Origin: Thermococcus bergensis
Lineage (GTDB): Archaea > Methanobacteriota_B > Thermococci > Thermococcales > Thermococcaceae
Assembly (NCBI RefSeq): GCF_020386975.1
Contig: NZ_JABFNK010000003.1
Coordinates: forward strand, 186,001-250,000
DNA: 64,000 nucleotides
Reading direction: 5' to 3'
In this document: positions 35,357 to 44,218 of the stretch, in pieces
Numbering within the stretch: position 1 is the first letter of the stretch
How the letters are laid out: the number at the start of each line of letters is the position of its first letter
The notes under the pieces: model-generated
Database searches by the model: none
What the model saw: only the letters and a program-made list of their open reading frames with translations
What the model was told of the DNA's origin: nothing
Program-made: the position numbers and the translations under genes

Positions 35357-37231
35357 CTAACTCTTTTCTAACTGGAAGGGGGATACGTAGTCTCCATACT
35401 TCTCCTTAGCCTTAAGAAGTCTTTCTCTTTCCTTCTCCAAGACCTTAAAGAGCTCTTCCGGGATATTACCAACATCCCTATAAATCTTCTCAATCCTCTC
35501 TATCTTGGCAAGGAACTCTGGAACCCTTATGGTGAACTGCTTTTCATAGTCCTCTCTACTGTAGTCCTTGTTGAGGACTTCCTTAAAGAGCCTCTTCAGG
35601 TCTTCATATTTTGGAATGTACCCAACGGGAGTCTCTATTGCATCAACATCCCCGTGAACCCTCAGCTCCATCCACTTGAGCCACACGGCTTTGTCGAGCT
35701 TGTGGTTCAGCCAGTTGCCGTCTTTATCCCTCAGGAAGTAGTTAACGGCAAATATCTTTGGCTTTATTCTCAGCTTTTTTTCGAATTCAAGATAGTTTTT
35801 AAGATAGTCCCCAATATGAACGCTCAGGAAATCCAAAATAGCCATTGGATTAAATGCCCTCACTCCTTCCTTTCCAAGAGTAGCTGCAGTTGTTTCGCTT
35901 TCCAGTGCTGCACCCATGGTAACTACTCCGTGTGCCCAGTCAAAGGCCTCTCTCACAGGAGGCCAAGTATCTGCATCTCTGCCACCGAATATCATTCCCC
36001 CAATCCTAACCCCGCATGGAGCTTCAAGGGCTTCTAAATCAACGTTTGGAAATGCCTCAAGGCTGACTGTGAAGCGAGCATTTTTGTGGCTCGGTGGAAT
36101 CTCGTTACCCTCGGCATCTTTCTTTCCTCTCCACCACTTCCCGCTGTGGTTCTCGCCTTCGTCTGGAATCGGAATGCCCATGTCGTTCCAGTAGGGCTTT
36201 CCATCTTTAACGAGAACGTTCGAGAAGATTATCTCATTCGGTGAGTGAAGAACCTGCCATATTATTGGGTCATCCTCCTGGTTGACTCCCTGGATTATTC
36301 CAAAAACACCCTTCTCGACGTTAGCCCCTCTGGCTTCACCTTTCATGTCAACTATGAACGTGAGGTCGTCGCCCACTATGTTCTCCCATGGAAGCATTGC
36401 TGTTGAGGTTTTGCCGCACATAGATGGATAAGCTCCCGTGAAATAGGTTTTTCTCCCATTAGGTCCGTTCACGCGCATAAGAAACATGTGCTCGCTCAAC
36501 CAACCTTCTTGAACGGCTCTCCTAATCGTAAGCCTGAAGGCGAGCTTTTTGAGCCCTATTGTATTGCCACCGTACTGTGTGTTTGCTGAATAGACAGTCT
36601 CCCCTTCAAGGTCAATGTAAATCCTTCTCTTATCTATGTTCTTGCTGGTCTTTCTTTCGTCAAGTTCCCCCGCAGAATGGACAAACTTCAAAAACTTTGC
36701 ATCTCTTCCAAGGCGTTTAAACTCCTCGTAACCTTTTCTGTAAAGGATAAACTCACTGTGAGCAACATATGCGGAATCGGTGAGCTGAACAGCGGGAATC
36801 GTGAAGATTGAGTTCTTAGGGCCGAGCACAAAGAAACATACAAACAGCTCCTTACCTTTTGCAATATCTCTCATGATTTCATGAATCTCCTTAAGCCCTT
36901 CTTCCCTGTCCATAGTATTTATGAATGGAATCTCCACCCCCTTAGGAACCAAGATTTTAGTCCTAGCTTTATCTCTAGCTTGATCGTAATAGCCATCGTA
37001 GTGGACGGTATGCCCTTCCATCGCGAGGGGCTTCTCCTCCCCGTATTCAATTGCCTTTCTCCTTACATAGTCCTCATCTTCCTTCGAGTCTGTGCAAACA
37101 AAAACTTTTGCAGGATTCAAAAGATCAATGTACTTTGCCAAAAATTCATGAAGTTCAGGATTGTCAATTACCTTAATTTTCTCAAACTGTTCTGGATCAA
37201 GTCTATTTTGAAGATATTCCAAAGGCTCCAT
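35357..37231 (-). CDS. pckG: Phosphoenolpyruvate carboxykinase (GTP)
   Basis: 624 residues. GTP-dependent PEPCK: P-loop GAYPSMCGKTSTAMLPW with the reactive Cys, substrate-binding VHSAGELDE, kinase-2 region VGDDLTFIVDMKG, and PCGVRIGGMIFGGRDAD. It converts oxaloacetate and GTP to PEP, CO2 and GDP. This reaction serves gluconeogenesis or anaplerosis in Thermococcales. GGTGATGTAA precedes ATG 37231. A 15-bp palindrome lies between the TATA box and the start, suggesting repression. Confidence 0.95.
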   Translation of the reverse strand: MEPLEYLQNRLDPEQFEKIKVIDNPELHEFLAKYIDLLNPAKVFVCTDSKEDEDYVRRKAIEYGEEKPLAMEGHTVHYDGYYDQARDKARTKILVPKGVEIPFINTMDREEGLKEIHEIMRDIAKGKELFVCFFVLGPKNSIFTIPAVQLTDSAYVAHSEFILYRKGYEEFKRLGRDAKFLKFVHSAGELDERKTSKNIDKRRIYIDLEGETVYSANTQYGGNTIGLKKLAFRLTIRRAVQEGWLSEHMFLMRVNGPNGRKTYFTGAYPSMCGKTSTAMLPWENIVGDDLTFIVDMKGEARGANVEKGVFGIIQGVNQEDDPIIWQVLHSPNEIIFSNVLVKDGKPYWNDMGIPIPDEGENHSGKWWRGKKDAEGNEIPPSHKNARFTVSLEAFPNVDLEALEAPCGVRIGGMIFGGRDADTWPPVREAFDWAHGVVTMGAALESETTAATLGKEGVRAFNPMAILDFLSVHIGDYLKNYLEFEKKLRIKPKIFAVNYFLRDKDGNWLNHKLDKAVWLKWMELRVHGDVDAIETPVGYIPKYEDLKRLFKEVLNKDYSREDYEKQFTIRVPEFLAKIERIEKIYRDVGNIPEELFKVLEKERERLLKAKEKYGDYVSPFQLEKS

Positions 37232-37248
37232 TTACATCACCGTAAAAA

Positions 37249-37263
37249 TTGTCATTATGACAA
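37249..37263. promoter_or_regulatory. Palindrome TTGTCAT-T-ATGACAA in the pckG promoter
   Basis: Perfect 7-bp arms around one central base. It lies 18 nt upstream of ATG 37231 and just downstream of a TATA-like TTTTTAATTTG read on the minus strand (37262-37270). This covers the expected transcription start, the usual place for an archaeal repressor. The sequence does not match the known Thermococcales glycolytic motif (TATCAC-N5-GTGATA). Confidence 0.55.
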
Positions 37264-37338
37264 ATTAAAAAGATTTCCAATAAAACCACCATAAATTATA
37301 TTAACTGGGAAATCCCTAAACTTTATGGTGGCAGTTAC

Positions 37339-38424
37339 ATGCAAGCAGTTATTCTAGCGGGCGGAAAAGGCACAAGATTGCTTCCTCTAACCGTCTACCG
37401 CCCCAAACCAATGATTCCATTTTTCAACAAACCCATGATGGAGTACATAGTCAACGCCCTAGTAAACGCTGGAGTGGAAGAGATATTCGTACTCGTTGGA
37501 TACCTAAAAGAGAGAATCATGGAGTATTTTGGAGACGGAAGTGATTTTGGGGTTGAGATTCACTATTCAAATGGAGAAAACATAAAGCTTGGAACCGCAG
37601 GAGCAACAAAAAAGGTTGTGGACAAAATAGAGGACACGTTTATAGTCGCTTCAAGTGATGTTCTCACCAATTTAAACATTAGAGCTCTCTATGAGTACCA
37701 CAAGAAAAAGAAAGCCCTCGCAACAATAGCCCTCTCGCAGGTTGAAGATCCAACCCAGTATGGGATAGCGATTGTAGATTCAGAGAACAGAATAATAAGG
37801 TTCAAGGAAAAACCAAAGCCGGAAGAGGCATTTAGCAACCTTGTAAATGCAGGCATCTACGTCTTCGAACCAGAGGCATTCGATCTAGTACCCAAAGGGG
37901 AAAACTTTGATTTCTCACTCAATCTGTTTCCCAAAATGCTCGAAGAGAATTTGCCCCTTTATGGTTTTCCGTTTAAAGAATACTGGAACGACGTGGGGAG
38001 GCCATCAAGCTACCTTCAAGCAACTGAGGACGTGTTCTTGGGGAGACTGAGACTCCCACAAATAAAAACTGAATCCCTAAAAGGAAACCTGGAACACGGG
38101 GGCTCTCTTTACAGCGGTAAGAGATGTCAAATCAGAAACCCGCGTATAAGAGGATTTGCCGTCTTGGGCGATAACGTTAAAATAGGCAGAAACGTTAAAA
38201 TAGAGCGGTCCGTAATATTCTCCAATGTGACCATTGAGGAAGGAGCAGAGATACACGAGGCGATAATTGGGGAAAACGTTTACATTGGAAAAGGTGTTGT
38301 TATTGAAAGCGGTAGCGTTATTGGAGATAACTCCGTGATTGAAGATTTCACAAAAATTGGGGCAAATGTAAAAGTCTGGACTGAGTCAAGAATTGGAAAA
38401 GAAAGTATAATACTTCCAGATTGA
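37339..38424 (+). CDS. Sugar-1-phosphate nucleotidyltransferase with left-handed beta-helix
   Basis: 361 residues. The N-terminal nucleotidyltransferase domain has VILAGGKGTRLLPLT (residues 4-18), YRPKPMIPF, LGTAGATK, ASSDVLTN (Asp for Mg2+), NAGIYVFEP and YWNDVGRPSSY. The C-terminal third has hexapeptide repeats (NVKIGRNVKIERSVIF, GENVYIGKGVVIESG), a trimer-forming or allosteric domain. It makes an NDP-sugar (GDP-mannose, UDP- or dTDP-glucose are all possible). GGTGG lies 8 nt before ATG. The next gene is 10 nt away and encodes an inactive phosphohexomutase-like protein, suggesting a complex. Confidence 0.88.
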   Translation: MQAVILAGGKGTRLLPLTVYRPKPMIPFFNKPMMEYIVNALVNAGVEEIFVLVGYLKERIMEYFGDGSDFGVEIHYSNGENIKLGTAGATKKVVDKIEDTFIVASSDVLTNLNIRALYEYHKKKKALATIALSQVEDPTQYGIAIVDSENRIIRFKEKPKPEEAFSNLVNAGIYVFEPEAFDLVPKGENFDFSLNLFPKMLEENLPLYGFPFKEYWNDVGRPSSYLQATEDVFLGRLRLPQIKTESLKGNLEHGGSLYSGKRCQIRNPRIRGFAVLGDNVKIGRNVKIERSVIFSNVTIEEGAEIHEAIIGENVYIGKGVVIESGSVIGDNSVIEDFTKIGANVKVWTESRIGKESIILPD

Positions 38425-38434
38425 GGTGATGATT

Positions 38435-39145
38435 ATGGAGATTTACAAATCCGAGGAATTCAACCCAGAAGAGCTTGCTCTGCTCGGTAGGGCAATAGGA
38501 ACCGTAGGACAGGGAACTATAGTGGTAGGACGAGACGGAAGAGCTATCTCAAGGTATGGAAAGAGGGCACTCGTAGTGGGGATTGTAAGTACCGGAGCAG
38601 CAACTATGGACGTCAGGCTTATCCCGCTAATAGCCCTCAAAGATTTTGCCCATAAGAAAGGCCTTCCTCTGGTGTATGTTTACTACCACAACGGGATAAG
38701 GGTAGAAGTTAGCGGTCTTGATCCAGATGAAATAAAGGCTATAATGGAGAGCAGGAAGTTTATAGAAGCAAATCCCAATGATATAGGAGCAACGATTTAC
38801 TATCCTAACGCTCTAGATGACTTTTTGCATGACATTTTCAGACACTATAATTTTGAGATAGAGGGAACTGCACTGGTAGATTGCATGAATACTCCCGCAG
38901 TACTCTTCTTCCCCAGGCTAAATGAGCACTTTGGGTTTGAGGTGGAGCTTCTCAATGACATGATGACCAGCTACCTGCCACCAAAACCAAAAGAAGTCTA
39001 CCTTCAAAAGCTCAAAAAGGGAGAGTATACTTTTGGACTCCGTTTCAAGCCAAATGGATACGTAGAGTTCCACAAAGGGGAAGAGGAAAAAGAGTTTGGA
39101 AGCATGTGGAAGCTCCTAGACCACATGAAGAAAACTCTCCTCTGA
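38435..39145 (+). CDS. Truncated, catalytically dead phosphohexomutase-like protein
   Basis: 236 residues. TIVVGRDGRAISRYGKRALV and GIVSTGAATMDVRLIPLIAL align well with domain I of phosphomannomutase. VYVYYHNGIRVEV replaces the active-site TASHNP-EYNGIKV: the phospho-Ser and the Pro are lost and the loop is shortened. GTALVDCMNTPAVLFFPRL and GFEVELLND match domain II, but the Mg2+ loop DGDADR is replaced by FKPNGYV. Domains III and IV are absent. It therefore should not be a mutase; a regulatory or structural role for the upstream nucleotidyltransferase is my inference. The ATG follows GAGGTG by 6 nt, and the gene is 10 nt after its neighbour. Confidence 0.8.
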   Translation: MEIYKSEEFNPEELALLGRAIGTVGQGTIVVGRDGRAISRYGKRALVVGIVSTGAATMDVRLIPLIALKDFAHKKGLPLVYVYYHNGIRVEVSGLDPDEIKAIMESRKFIEANPNDIGATIYYPNALDDFLHDIFRHYNFEIEGTALVDCMNTPAVLFFPRLNEHFGFEVELLNDMMTSYLPPKPKEVYLQKLKKGEYTFGLRFKPNGYVEFHKGEEEKEFGSMWKLLDHMKKTLL

Positions 39146-39220
39146 TTTCACCAAAAAGAAATACAAAAGGCAAAAGCCGTAAACAAAAACCAAGCGAGAT
39201 GCAACTCTGGAGGTGTATTT

Positions 39221-39850
39221 ATGAGCATATTCATTGTCTTAGAGGGAATTGATGGAGCGGGAAAGTCAACCCAGGCAAAATTGCTTGCAGAGTGGTTTGA
39301 AGAGAGAGGATACGAAGTTGTTCTAACCAAAGAGCCAACAGATACTGCTTTTGGGAAACTGATAAGGAGGCTTGTACTTACAGGAGGAAAAGAGGGAATA
39401 ATAGATGGTGCACGAATAAGCAAAGAAGCTGAGGCATTACTCTTTGCTGCAGATAGAGCAGAGCACGTTAAAAAACTCATAGAGCCCTCCTTAAAGGCTG
39501 GAAAGGTAGTTATATCGGATAGGTATTTCTACTCATCCCTAGCCTACCAGTGGGCAAGGGGCCTTGATTTGGAATGGCTTATCAACTTAAATGCATTTGC
39601 TCCAAGAGCAGACCTTGTAATCCTCCTTGATTTGCCTGTTAAGGAGAGCATAAAACGCATAAACGGTAGAAGTATCAAATCGGAGTTTGATAAGATTGTT
39701 GAGCTCCAAAAAAAGGTAAGGGAAAACTATCTGAAGCTTGCCGAGAGGTTCGATGAGATAAGAATTGTAAACGCCCTAGCCCCTGTTGAGGACATCCACA
39801 AGGATATTGTGGCTTTAGTCGAGCATGAACTCCTCGAAAAAAGAGAATAA
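39221..39850 (+). CDS. tmk: Thymidylate kinase
   Basis: 209 residues. P-loop [15 protein letters not shown] near residues 5-19, [18 protein letters not shown] and [11 protein letters not shown] are typical of Tmk. It phosphorylates dTMP to dTDP with ATP in dTTP synthesis. GGAGGTG precedes the ATG. A divergently transcribed C/D sRNA ends right after its stop codon on the opposite strand. Confidence 0.93.
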   Translation: MSIFIVLEGIDGAGKSTQAKLLAEWFEERGYEVVLTKEPTDTAFGKLIRRLVLTGGKEGIIDGARISKEAEALLFAADRAEHVKKLIEPSLKAGKVVISDRYFYSSLAYQWARGLDLEWLINLNAFAPRADLVILLDLPVKESIKRINGRSIKSEFDKIVELQKKVRENYLKLAERFDEIRIVNALAPVEDIHKDIVALVEHELLEKRE

Positions 39851-39851
39851 A

Positions 39852-39909
39852 ACGGTCAGATAGTGCCGATATCATCACTGCTCAGACCGGTAAACGCACA
39901 TCATCCCAA
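39852..39909 (-). ncRNA. C/D box sRNA (minus strand)
   Basis: Read on the minus strand: C box ATGATGT (39904-39898, one base off RUGAUGA), guide of 12 nt (39897-39886), D' box CTGA (39885-39882), linker GCA, C' box GTGATGA (39878-39872), guide of 12 nt (39871-39860) and D box CTGA (39859-39856). Both spacers are exactly the 12 nt used by archaeal C/D guides for 2'-O-methylation with fibrillarin, Nop5 and L7Ae. Targets follow the D+5 rule but were not searched. A TATA-like CTTTTTAAAG (39940-39929) lies 26 nt upstream of the start. Confidence 0.78.
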
Positions 39910-39940
39910 ACTTTTTAACTCCCTATTCTTTAAAAAGTGT
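39908..39940. promoter_or_regulatory. Interlocked divergent promoters of two C/D sRNA genes
   Basis: For the plus sRNA the TATA-like CTTTTTAAC is at 39911-39919. For the minus sRNA CTTTTTAAAG is read from 39940. Each TATA lies about 26 nt from the other RNA's start side, so the two promoters overlap within about 33 bp and the transcripts run apart. Confidence 0.5.
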
Positions 39941-39941
39941 T

Positions 39942-39998
39942 AGCCGATGATGAGCGTTAGCCACTCTGATGATGATGACAAGAGGGTTAGCTGAGGTA
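39942..39998 (+). ncRNA. C/D box sRNA (plus strand)
   Basis: C box ATGATGA (39947-39953), guide GCGTTAGCCACT (39954-39965), D' box CTGA (39966-39969), a 2-nt linker, C' box ATGATGA (39972-39978), guide CAAGAGGGTTAG (39979-39990) and D box CTGA (39991-39994). Every box matches the consensus and both spacers are 12 nt, the archaeal standard. It should guide 2'-O-methylation at the position pairing with the fifth nucleotide upstream of D or D'. The targets (rRNA or tRNA) need a search. Confidence 0.85.
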
Positions 39999-40239
39999 TC
40001 TGTCCGTCATAAGGTTTTATGAGCAAATATGAACAAACCTCCGCCCATTCAAATTAATTCTCACGACAGGTTTGGCTTTGCCTTGTGGAGGCATATTACT
40101 CCAAGTGATAATGCACTCGTGCTGTTTTATGCTCATCAAAGACCAATTTGTGCTTTTTTATGGTCAAGATTGCCTAACTGCACTTTCTCGGCAAAGCTTA
40201 TATAGACTTTTACCGATACGAAACTCGGTGATTGTAAAA
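39999..40239 (+). other. Intergenic region upstream of the acyl-CoA synthetase operon
   Basis: About 240 bp without a supported gene. At the right end TTATATA (40198-40204) is a good TATA box, with GGTGATT as ribosome site and ATG at 40240. From 40000 to 40195 I see no recognised feature. An open frame through 40072-40239 is only an upstream extension of the downstream gene. Confidence 0.6.
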
Positions 40240-41607
40240 ATGCTTGATTATTTCTTCACCCCAAAAAGCGTTGCCGTATTGGGAGCATCCAATGACCCAC
40301 TGAAACTCGGCTATGAGGTCTTCAAGAACCTCAAGGAATACGGAGGAAAGGTTTACCCAGTGAACATAAAAGAAGAAGTAGTCCAGGGAGTCAAAGCATA
40401 CAAGAACGTCAAGGAAATCCCCGACGATGTGGATTTAGCCGTCATAGTCGTTCCCAAGCCATTTGTCAAGCAGTCAATCATTGACTGCGGAGAAAAAGGC
40501 GTGAAAGGTGCCGTAGTAATAACAGCAGGATTCGGTGAAACCGGCGAAGAAGGGAAGAAAGAGGAGAGAGAACTTGTCGAAATAGCACACAAATATGGAA
40601 TGAGGATCATCGGACCAAACTGTGTTGGTATAATGGACACACACAGCAACCTGAACGCAACGTTTATAATGAAGGCCAAGAAGGGCAGTGTCGCTTTCAT
40701 ATCCCAAAGCGGTGCCCTCGGTGCAGGAATAGTTTACAAGACCATCAAAGAAGACATAGGCTTTTCTAAGTTCATAAGCGTTGGAAACATGAGCGATGTG
40801 GACTTTGCAGACCTGATGGAGTACCTCGCTGATGACGAAAACAGCAAGGCAATTGCCCTTTACATAGAGGGCATAAAAGATGGAAAGAGATTCATGGAAG
40901 TCGCAAGAAAGGTCAGCAAGAAGAAGCCAATAATAGCCCTAAAAGCTGGAAAAAGCGAAAGCGGTGCAAGAGCCGCTTCATCCCACACGGGTTCTTTAGC
41001 TGGAAGCTATGCCATCTATGAAGCCGCATTTAAGCAGAGCGGAATTCTGGTTGCAAACACTATAGACGAGATGCTGAGCATGGCAAGGGCCTTCACCCAG
41101 CCACTGCCAAAAGGAAAGAGAGTCGCAATAATGACCAACGCAGGTGGCCCGGGGGTTCTAACGGCTGACGAGATAGACAAGAGAGGACTAAAGCTGGCCA
41201 ACCTAAAAGAGGAAACCATGGAGAAGCTCCGCTCATTCTTACCGCCAATGGCAGCAGTTAAAAACCCTGTTGACATGATTGCCTCAGCGAGGGGAGAAGA
41301 GTACTACAAGACCGCAAAGCTCCTTCTTGAAGATGATAACGTTGACATGCTCATAGCAATATGTGTCGTGCCGACTTTTGCAGGGATGACTCCAACAGAG
41401 CACGCTGAAGGAGTTATAAGAGCGGTAAAAGAGGTCAACAACGGAAAACCGGTTTTGGCATTGTTCATGGCAGGTTACGTTAGCGAGAAGGCCAAAGAGC
41501 TTCTTGAAAAAGAGGGAATCCCAGCCTATGAAAGGCCCGAAGACGTTGGAGTAGCTGCTTATGCTTTAGCTGAATTCGCTAAGGCAAAAGGTGTTATTAA
41601 AGAATGA
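40240..41607 (+). CDS. acdA: Acyl-CoA synthetase (ADP-forming), alpha subunit
   Basis: 455 residues. CoA-binding Rossmann domain SVAVLGASNDPLKLGYEV, then two succinyl-CoA-ligase-like domains. The catalytic phosphohistidine is in ASSHTGSLAGSY; AFISQSGALGAG and TNAGGPGVLTADE are typical. With the separate beta (ATP-grasp) subunit it makes ATP from an acyl-CoA, releasing the acid. It is followed by iorA 10 nt later, as in P. furiosus where the second isoform (ACS II, aryl acids) has this neighbour, so it probably handles aryl-CoAs from aromatic amino acids. The beta subunit is not in the window. Confidence 0.9.
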   Translation: MLDYFFTPKSVAVLGASNDPLKLGYEVFKNLKEYGGKVYPVNIKEEVVQGVKAYKNVKEIPDDVDLAVIVVPKPFVKQSIIDCGEKGVKGAVVITAGFGETGEEGKKEERELVEIAHKYGMRIIGPNCVGIMDTHSNLNATFIMKAKKGSVAFISQSGALGAGIVYKTIKEDIGFSKFISVGNMSDVDFADLMEYLADDENSKAIALYIEGIKDGKRFMEVARKVSKKKPIIALKAGKSESGARAASSHTGSLAGSYAIYEAAFKQSGILVANTIDEMLSMARAFTQPLPKGKRVAIMTNAGGPGVLTADEIDKRGLKLANLKEETMEKLRSFLPPMAAVKNPVDMIASARGEEYYKTAKLLLEDDNVDMLIAICVVPTFAGMTPTEHAEGVIRAVKEVNNGKPVLALFMAGYVSEKAKELLEKEGIPAYERPEDVGVAAYALAEFAKAKGVIKE

Positions 41608-41617
41608 GGTGGTGTAA

Positions 41618-43558
41618 ATGGCTAAAGTTAGTGATATCGTCCTATGGGACAAACCTGGAGAAAAAGTTCTGCTTTTAGGAAACCAGGCAATAGCTAGAGG
41701 AGCTTTAGAAGCAAATATTGCGGTCTATGCCGCCTATCCCGGAACCCCAAGCTCTGAACTTACCGATACAATGGCTGCCGTAGCAGAGAAGGCAGGCGTT
41801 TACATGGAGTACTCCACAAACGAAAAGGTAGCCTTTGAGACCGCTCTAGCAGCAGCCTGGAGCGGACTCAGAGCAATGACCGCAATGAAGCATGTTGGTT
41901 TAAACGTTGCCGCCGACACATTCATGAGCGCCGTCGGAATGGGTGTCGAAGGCGGGTTCGTCATAATGGTGGCAGACGACCCAAGCATGTGGTCTTCTCA
42001 GAACGAGCAGGATACGAGGGTTTACGCCAAGTTTGCAAACGTTCCTGTTCTTGAGCCAGCCGATCCTCACGAGGCAAAGGAGATGACAAAATATGCTTTC
42101 GAGCTCAGTGAGAAGTTCAAGCACTTTGTAATCTTAAGGACAACAACAAGGACATCACACGCAAGGGGAGACGTAGTCTTAGGAGAACTTCCAGAGGAGA
42201 TAAAACAAGGAAAGAGGAAGTTTGGAAAATTCAAGAAAGACCCAAGCAGATTTGTTGACGTTCCAGCCAACGCAAGAAACTTCCACCCGATAATCCTTGA
42301 GAAAATTGAGAAAATTAGGGAAGAGCTCAACAACTGCCCATTCAACTGGATAGAGGGCAAAGAAGACGCCAAGGTAGGTATAATCGCCCCAGGCTTGAGC
42401 TACGCCTATGTGAAAGAAGCCCTCGCCTGGCTTGGCGTTGATAACGTCAAGATCCTCAAACTCGGAACACCATTCCCGGTTCCCTACGGGCTATTAGAGA
42501 AGTTCTTGGAAGGGCTTGAGAAGGTTCTCATCGTAGAGGAGCTCGAGCCAGTCGTTGAGGAGCAGGTAAAAACATGGGCCTATGACAAAGGAATTACAAT
42601 TCCAATCCACGGCAAAGACCTCGTGCCAAGGATTTATGAGATGACAACGAGGAGAGCAGTAACTGCCATAGCGAAGTTCCTTGGAGTTGAAACGCCAATA
42701 AACTTTGAAGAGCTCGACGCAAAGTACGAGAAAGTTAAGCCCCTCCTACCGCCAAGACCTCCCTCACTGTGCCCAGCCTGCCCGCACAGAAACAGCTTCT
42801 ACGCAATAAAGAAGGCAACAAAGGGCAAGGCAATCTACCCCAGCGACATAGGGTGCTACACTTTAGGACTGCTCCCACCGCTTCAAGCGGTTGATACCAC
42901 TGTTGCCATGGGAGCTTCAATTGGAATTGCCCACGGATTGAGCATAGCCCAGAACGGAAGCCTCAGCGAAGAGCAGAAGAGCCCAGAGAAGCAAGTGATA
43001 GTTGCCACAATCGGTGATTCAACGTTCTACCACACTGGACTCCCCGCTCTGGCAAACGCAATCTACAACCGCTCGAACGTGCTGGTAGTCGTTCTTGATA
43101 ACCTCGTTACCGCTATGACCGGTGATCAGCCAAATCCAAGCACCGGACAGACCCCACATGGTATGGGCAAGAGGATACCCATTGAGGATGTTGCAAAAGC
43201 CATGGGAGCTGACTTTGTGGCAGTGGTTGACCCCTATGACATAAAGACAACATACGAGACCATGAAGAAAGCCCTAGAAGTTGAGGGTGTTAGCGTTGTG
43301 GTGGCAAGACAACCATGTGCTCTCTACAAAGTGGGACAAATGAGAAGAAGAGGAATGACGTGGCCAATCTACCAAGTCAATGAGGAGAAGTGTACAGGAT
43401 GTAGGGTATGTATCAACGCCTACGGCTGTCCAGCGATTTACTGGGACGAGGAGAAGAGACAGGCAAGAGTTGAGCCAACAATGTGCTGGGGATGTGGAGG
43501 TTGTGCCCAAGTATGTCCATTCGGAGCTTTTGAGCCTGTAAAGGAGGGAGCAGAATGA
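41618..43558 (+). CDS. iorA: Indolepyruvate ferredoxin oxidoreductase, alpha subunit
   Basis: 646 residues. Decarboxylates aryl-2-oxoacids (from Trp, Phe, Tyr) to aryl-CoA, reducing ferredoxin. The N-terminal pyrimidine-binding region ([13 protein letters not shown]) is followed by the thiamine-diphosphate domain with [14 protein letters not shown] (GDSxx28xNN-like). The C-terminal domain holds two ferredoxin-type clusters: [14 protein letters not shown] and [26 protein letters not shown] precedes the ATG. It overlaps iorB by ATGA, and the acyl-CoA synthetase gene is just upstream, so the products feed directly into ATP formation. Confidence 0.95.
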   Translation: MAKVSDIVLWDKPGEKVLLLGNQAIARGALEANIAVYAAYPGTPSSELTDTMAAVAEKAGVYMEYSTNEKVAFETALAAAWSGLRAMTAMKHVGLNVAADTFMSAVGMGVEGGFVIMVADDPSMWSSQNEQDTRVYAKFANVPVLEPADPHEAKEMTKYAFELSEKFKHFVILRTTTRTSHARGDVVLGELPEEIKQGKRKFGKFKKDPSRFVDVPANARNFHPIILEKIEKIREELNNCPFNWIEGKEDAKVGIIAPGLSYAYVKEALAWLGVDNVKILKLGTPFPVPYGLLEKFLEGLEKVLIVEELEPVVEEQVKTWAYDKGITIPIHGKDLVPRIYEMTTRRAVTAIAKFLGVETPINFEELDAKYEKVKPLLPPRPPSLCPACPHRNSFYAIKKATKGKAIYPSDIGCYTLGLLPPLQAVDTTVAMGASIGIAHGLSIAQNGSLSEEQKSPEKQVIVATIGDSTFYHTGLPALANAIYNRSNVLVVVLDNLVTAMTGDQPNPSTGQTPHGMGKRIPIEDVAKAMGADFVAVVDPYDIKTTYETMKKALEVEGVSVVVARQPCALYKVGQMRRRGMTWPIYQVNEEKCTGCRVCINAYGCPAIYWDEEKRQARVEPTMCWGCGGCAQVCPFGAFEPVKEGAE

Positions 43559-44163
43559 GGGAGTATAACATAGTCATCACTGGAGTAGGCGGCCAGGGAG
43601 TTTTGACCGCGGCAAACATCCTTGGATGGGCCGCCTTAAGGGCTGGATACAAGGTGAGGTTGGGAGAAGTCCACGGGATGAGCCAGAGATTTGGAAGCGT
43701 TATTTCCTACGTGCGCTTTGGAGAGGATGTTTACGGGTCAATGGTACCTGAAGGTAAGGCCGATGTTATGTTGTCTTTTGAGCCAGTTGAAGCTTTAAGA
43801 TACATAAACTACCTAAAAGAGGGTGGAATGGCCGTTATAAACACAAAACCAATTGTTCCAGTACAGGTTTCAATGGGAATGGCTAAGTACCCAAGCCTGG
43901 ACGAGATAAGGAGAATTTTCGAGGAGGACTTCAAGGCGAAGTGGATTGGCTTTAACGCAGAAGAGCTTGCCGAAAAAGCGGGACACGTGGTTACCACCAA
44001 CACAGTCCTCATTGGAGCACTAACACAAATTCCAGAGTTCCCACTCGATGCAGAGCACGTTAGGGAAGTCATAAAGATAAGTGTTCCACCAAAAGCTGTG
44101 GACGTGAACATGAAGGCCTTCGACCTCGGAATACAAGCCGCAAAAGATATTTTAGGGCTTTAA
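43555..44163 (+). CDS. iorB: Indolepyruvate ferredoxin oxidoreductase, beta subunit
   Basis: 202 residues. The N-terminus [21 protein letters not shown] is the Gly-rich start of the 2-oxoacid oxidoreductase gamma/IorB domain. [18 protein letters not shown] is also conserved. It completes the IorAB enzyme encoded just upstream (4-nt overlap). A T run (CTCTTTTTACC) follows the stop and could terminate the operon. Confidence 0.94.
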   Translation: MREYNIVITGVGGQGVLTAANILGWAALRAGYKVRLGEVHGMSQRFGSVISYVRFGEDVYGSMVPEGKADVMLSFEPVEALRYINYLKEGGMAVINTKPIVPVQVSMGMAKYPSLDEIRRIFEEDFKAKWIGFNAEELAEKAGHVVTTNTVLIGALTQIPEFPLDAEHVREVIKISVPPKAVDVNMKAFDLGIQAAKDILGL

Positions 44164-44218
44164 GCCCTCTTTTTACCTGATTCCACCATTTTTTCTGTAT
44201 AGAAAAGTTAAAGAAAAA

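Noticed and set aside
37249-37263. Thermococcales glycolytic motif at pckG
   Set aside because: The palindrome there differs from TATCAC-N5-GTGATA in sequence and spacing, so Tgr control is not claimed.
38426-38434. Upstream starts GTG/ATG of the phosphohexomutase-like gene
   Set aside because: GAGGTG there is the ribosome site of ATG 38435, so these codons are not starts.
40034-40074. An inverted repeat CAAACCT...AGGTTTG
   Set aside because: It has only 7-bp arms with a 27-nt loop and no T run or box motif; likely chance.
40072-40239. An N-terminal extension of the acyl-CoA synthetase gene
   Set aside because: A TATA box and ribosome site lie inside it, and family homology starts at MLDYFFTPKSV (ATG 40240).
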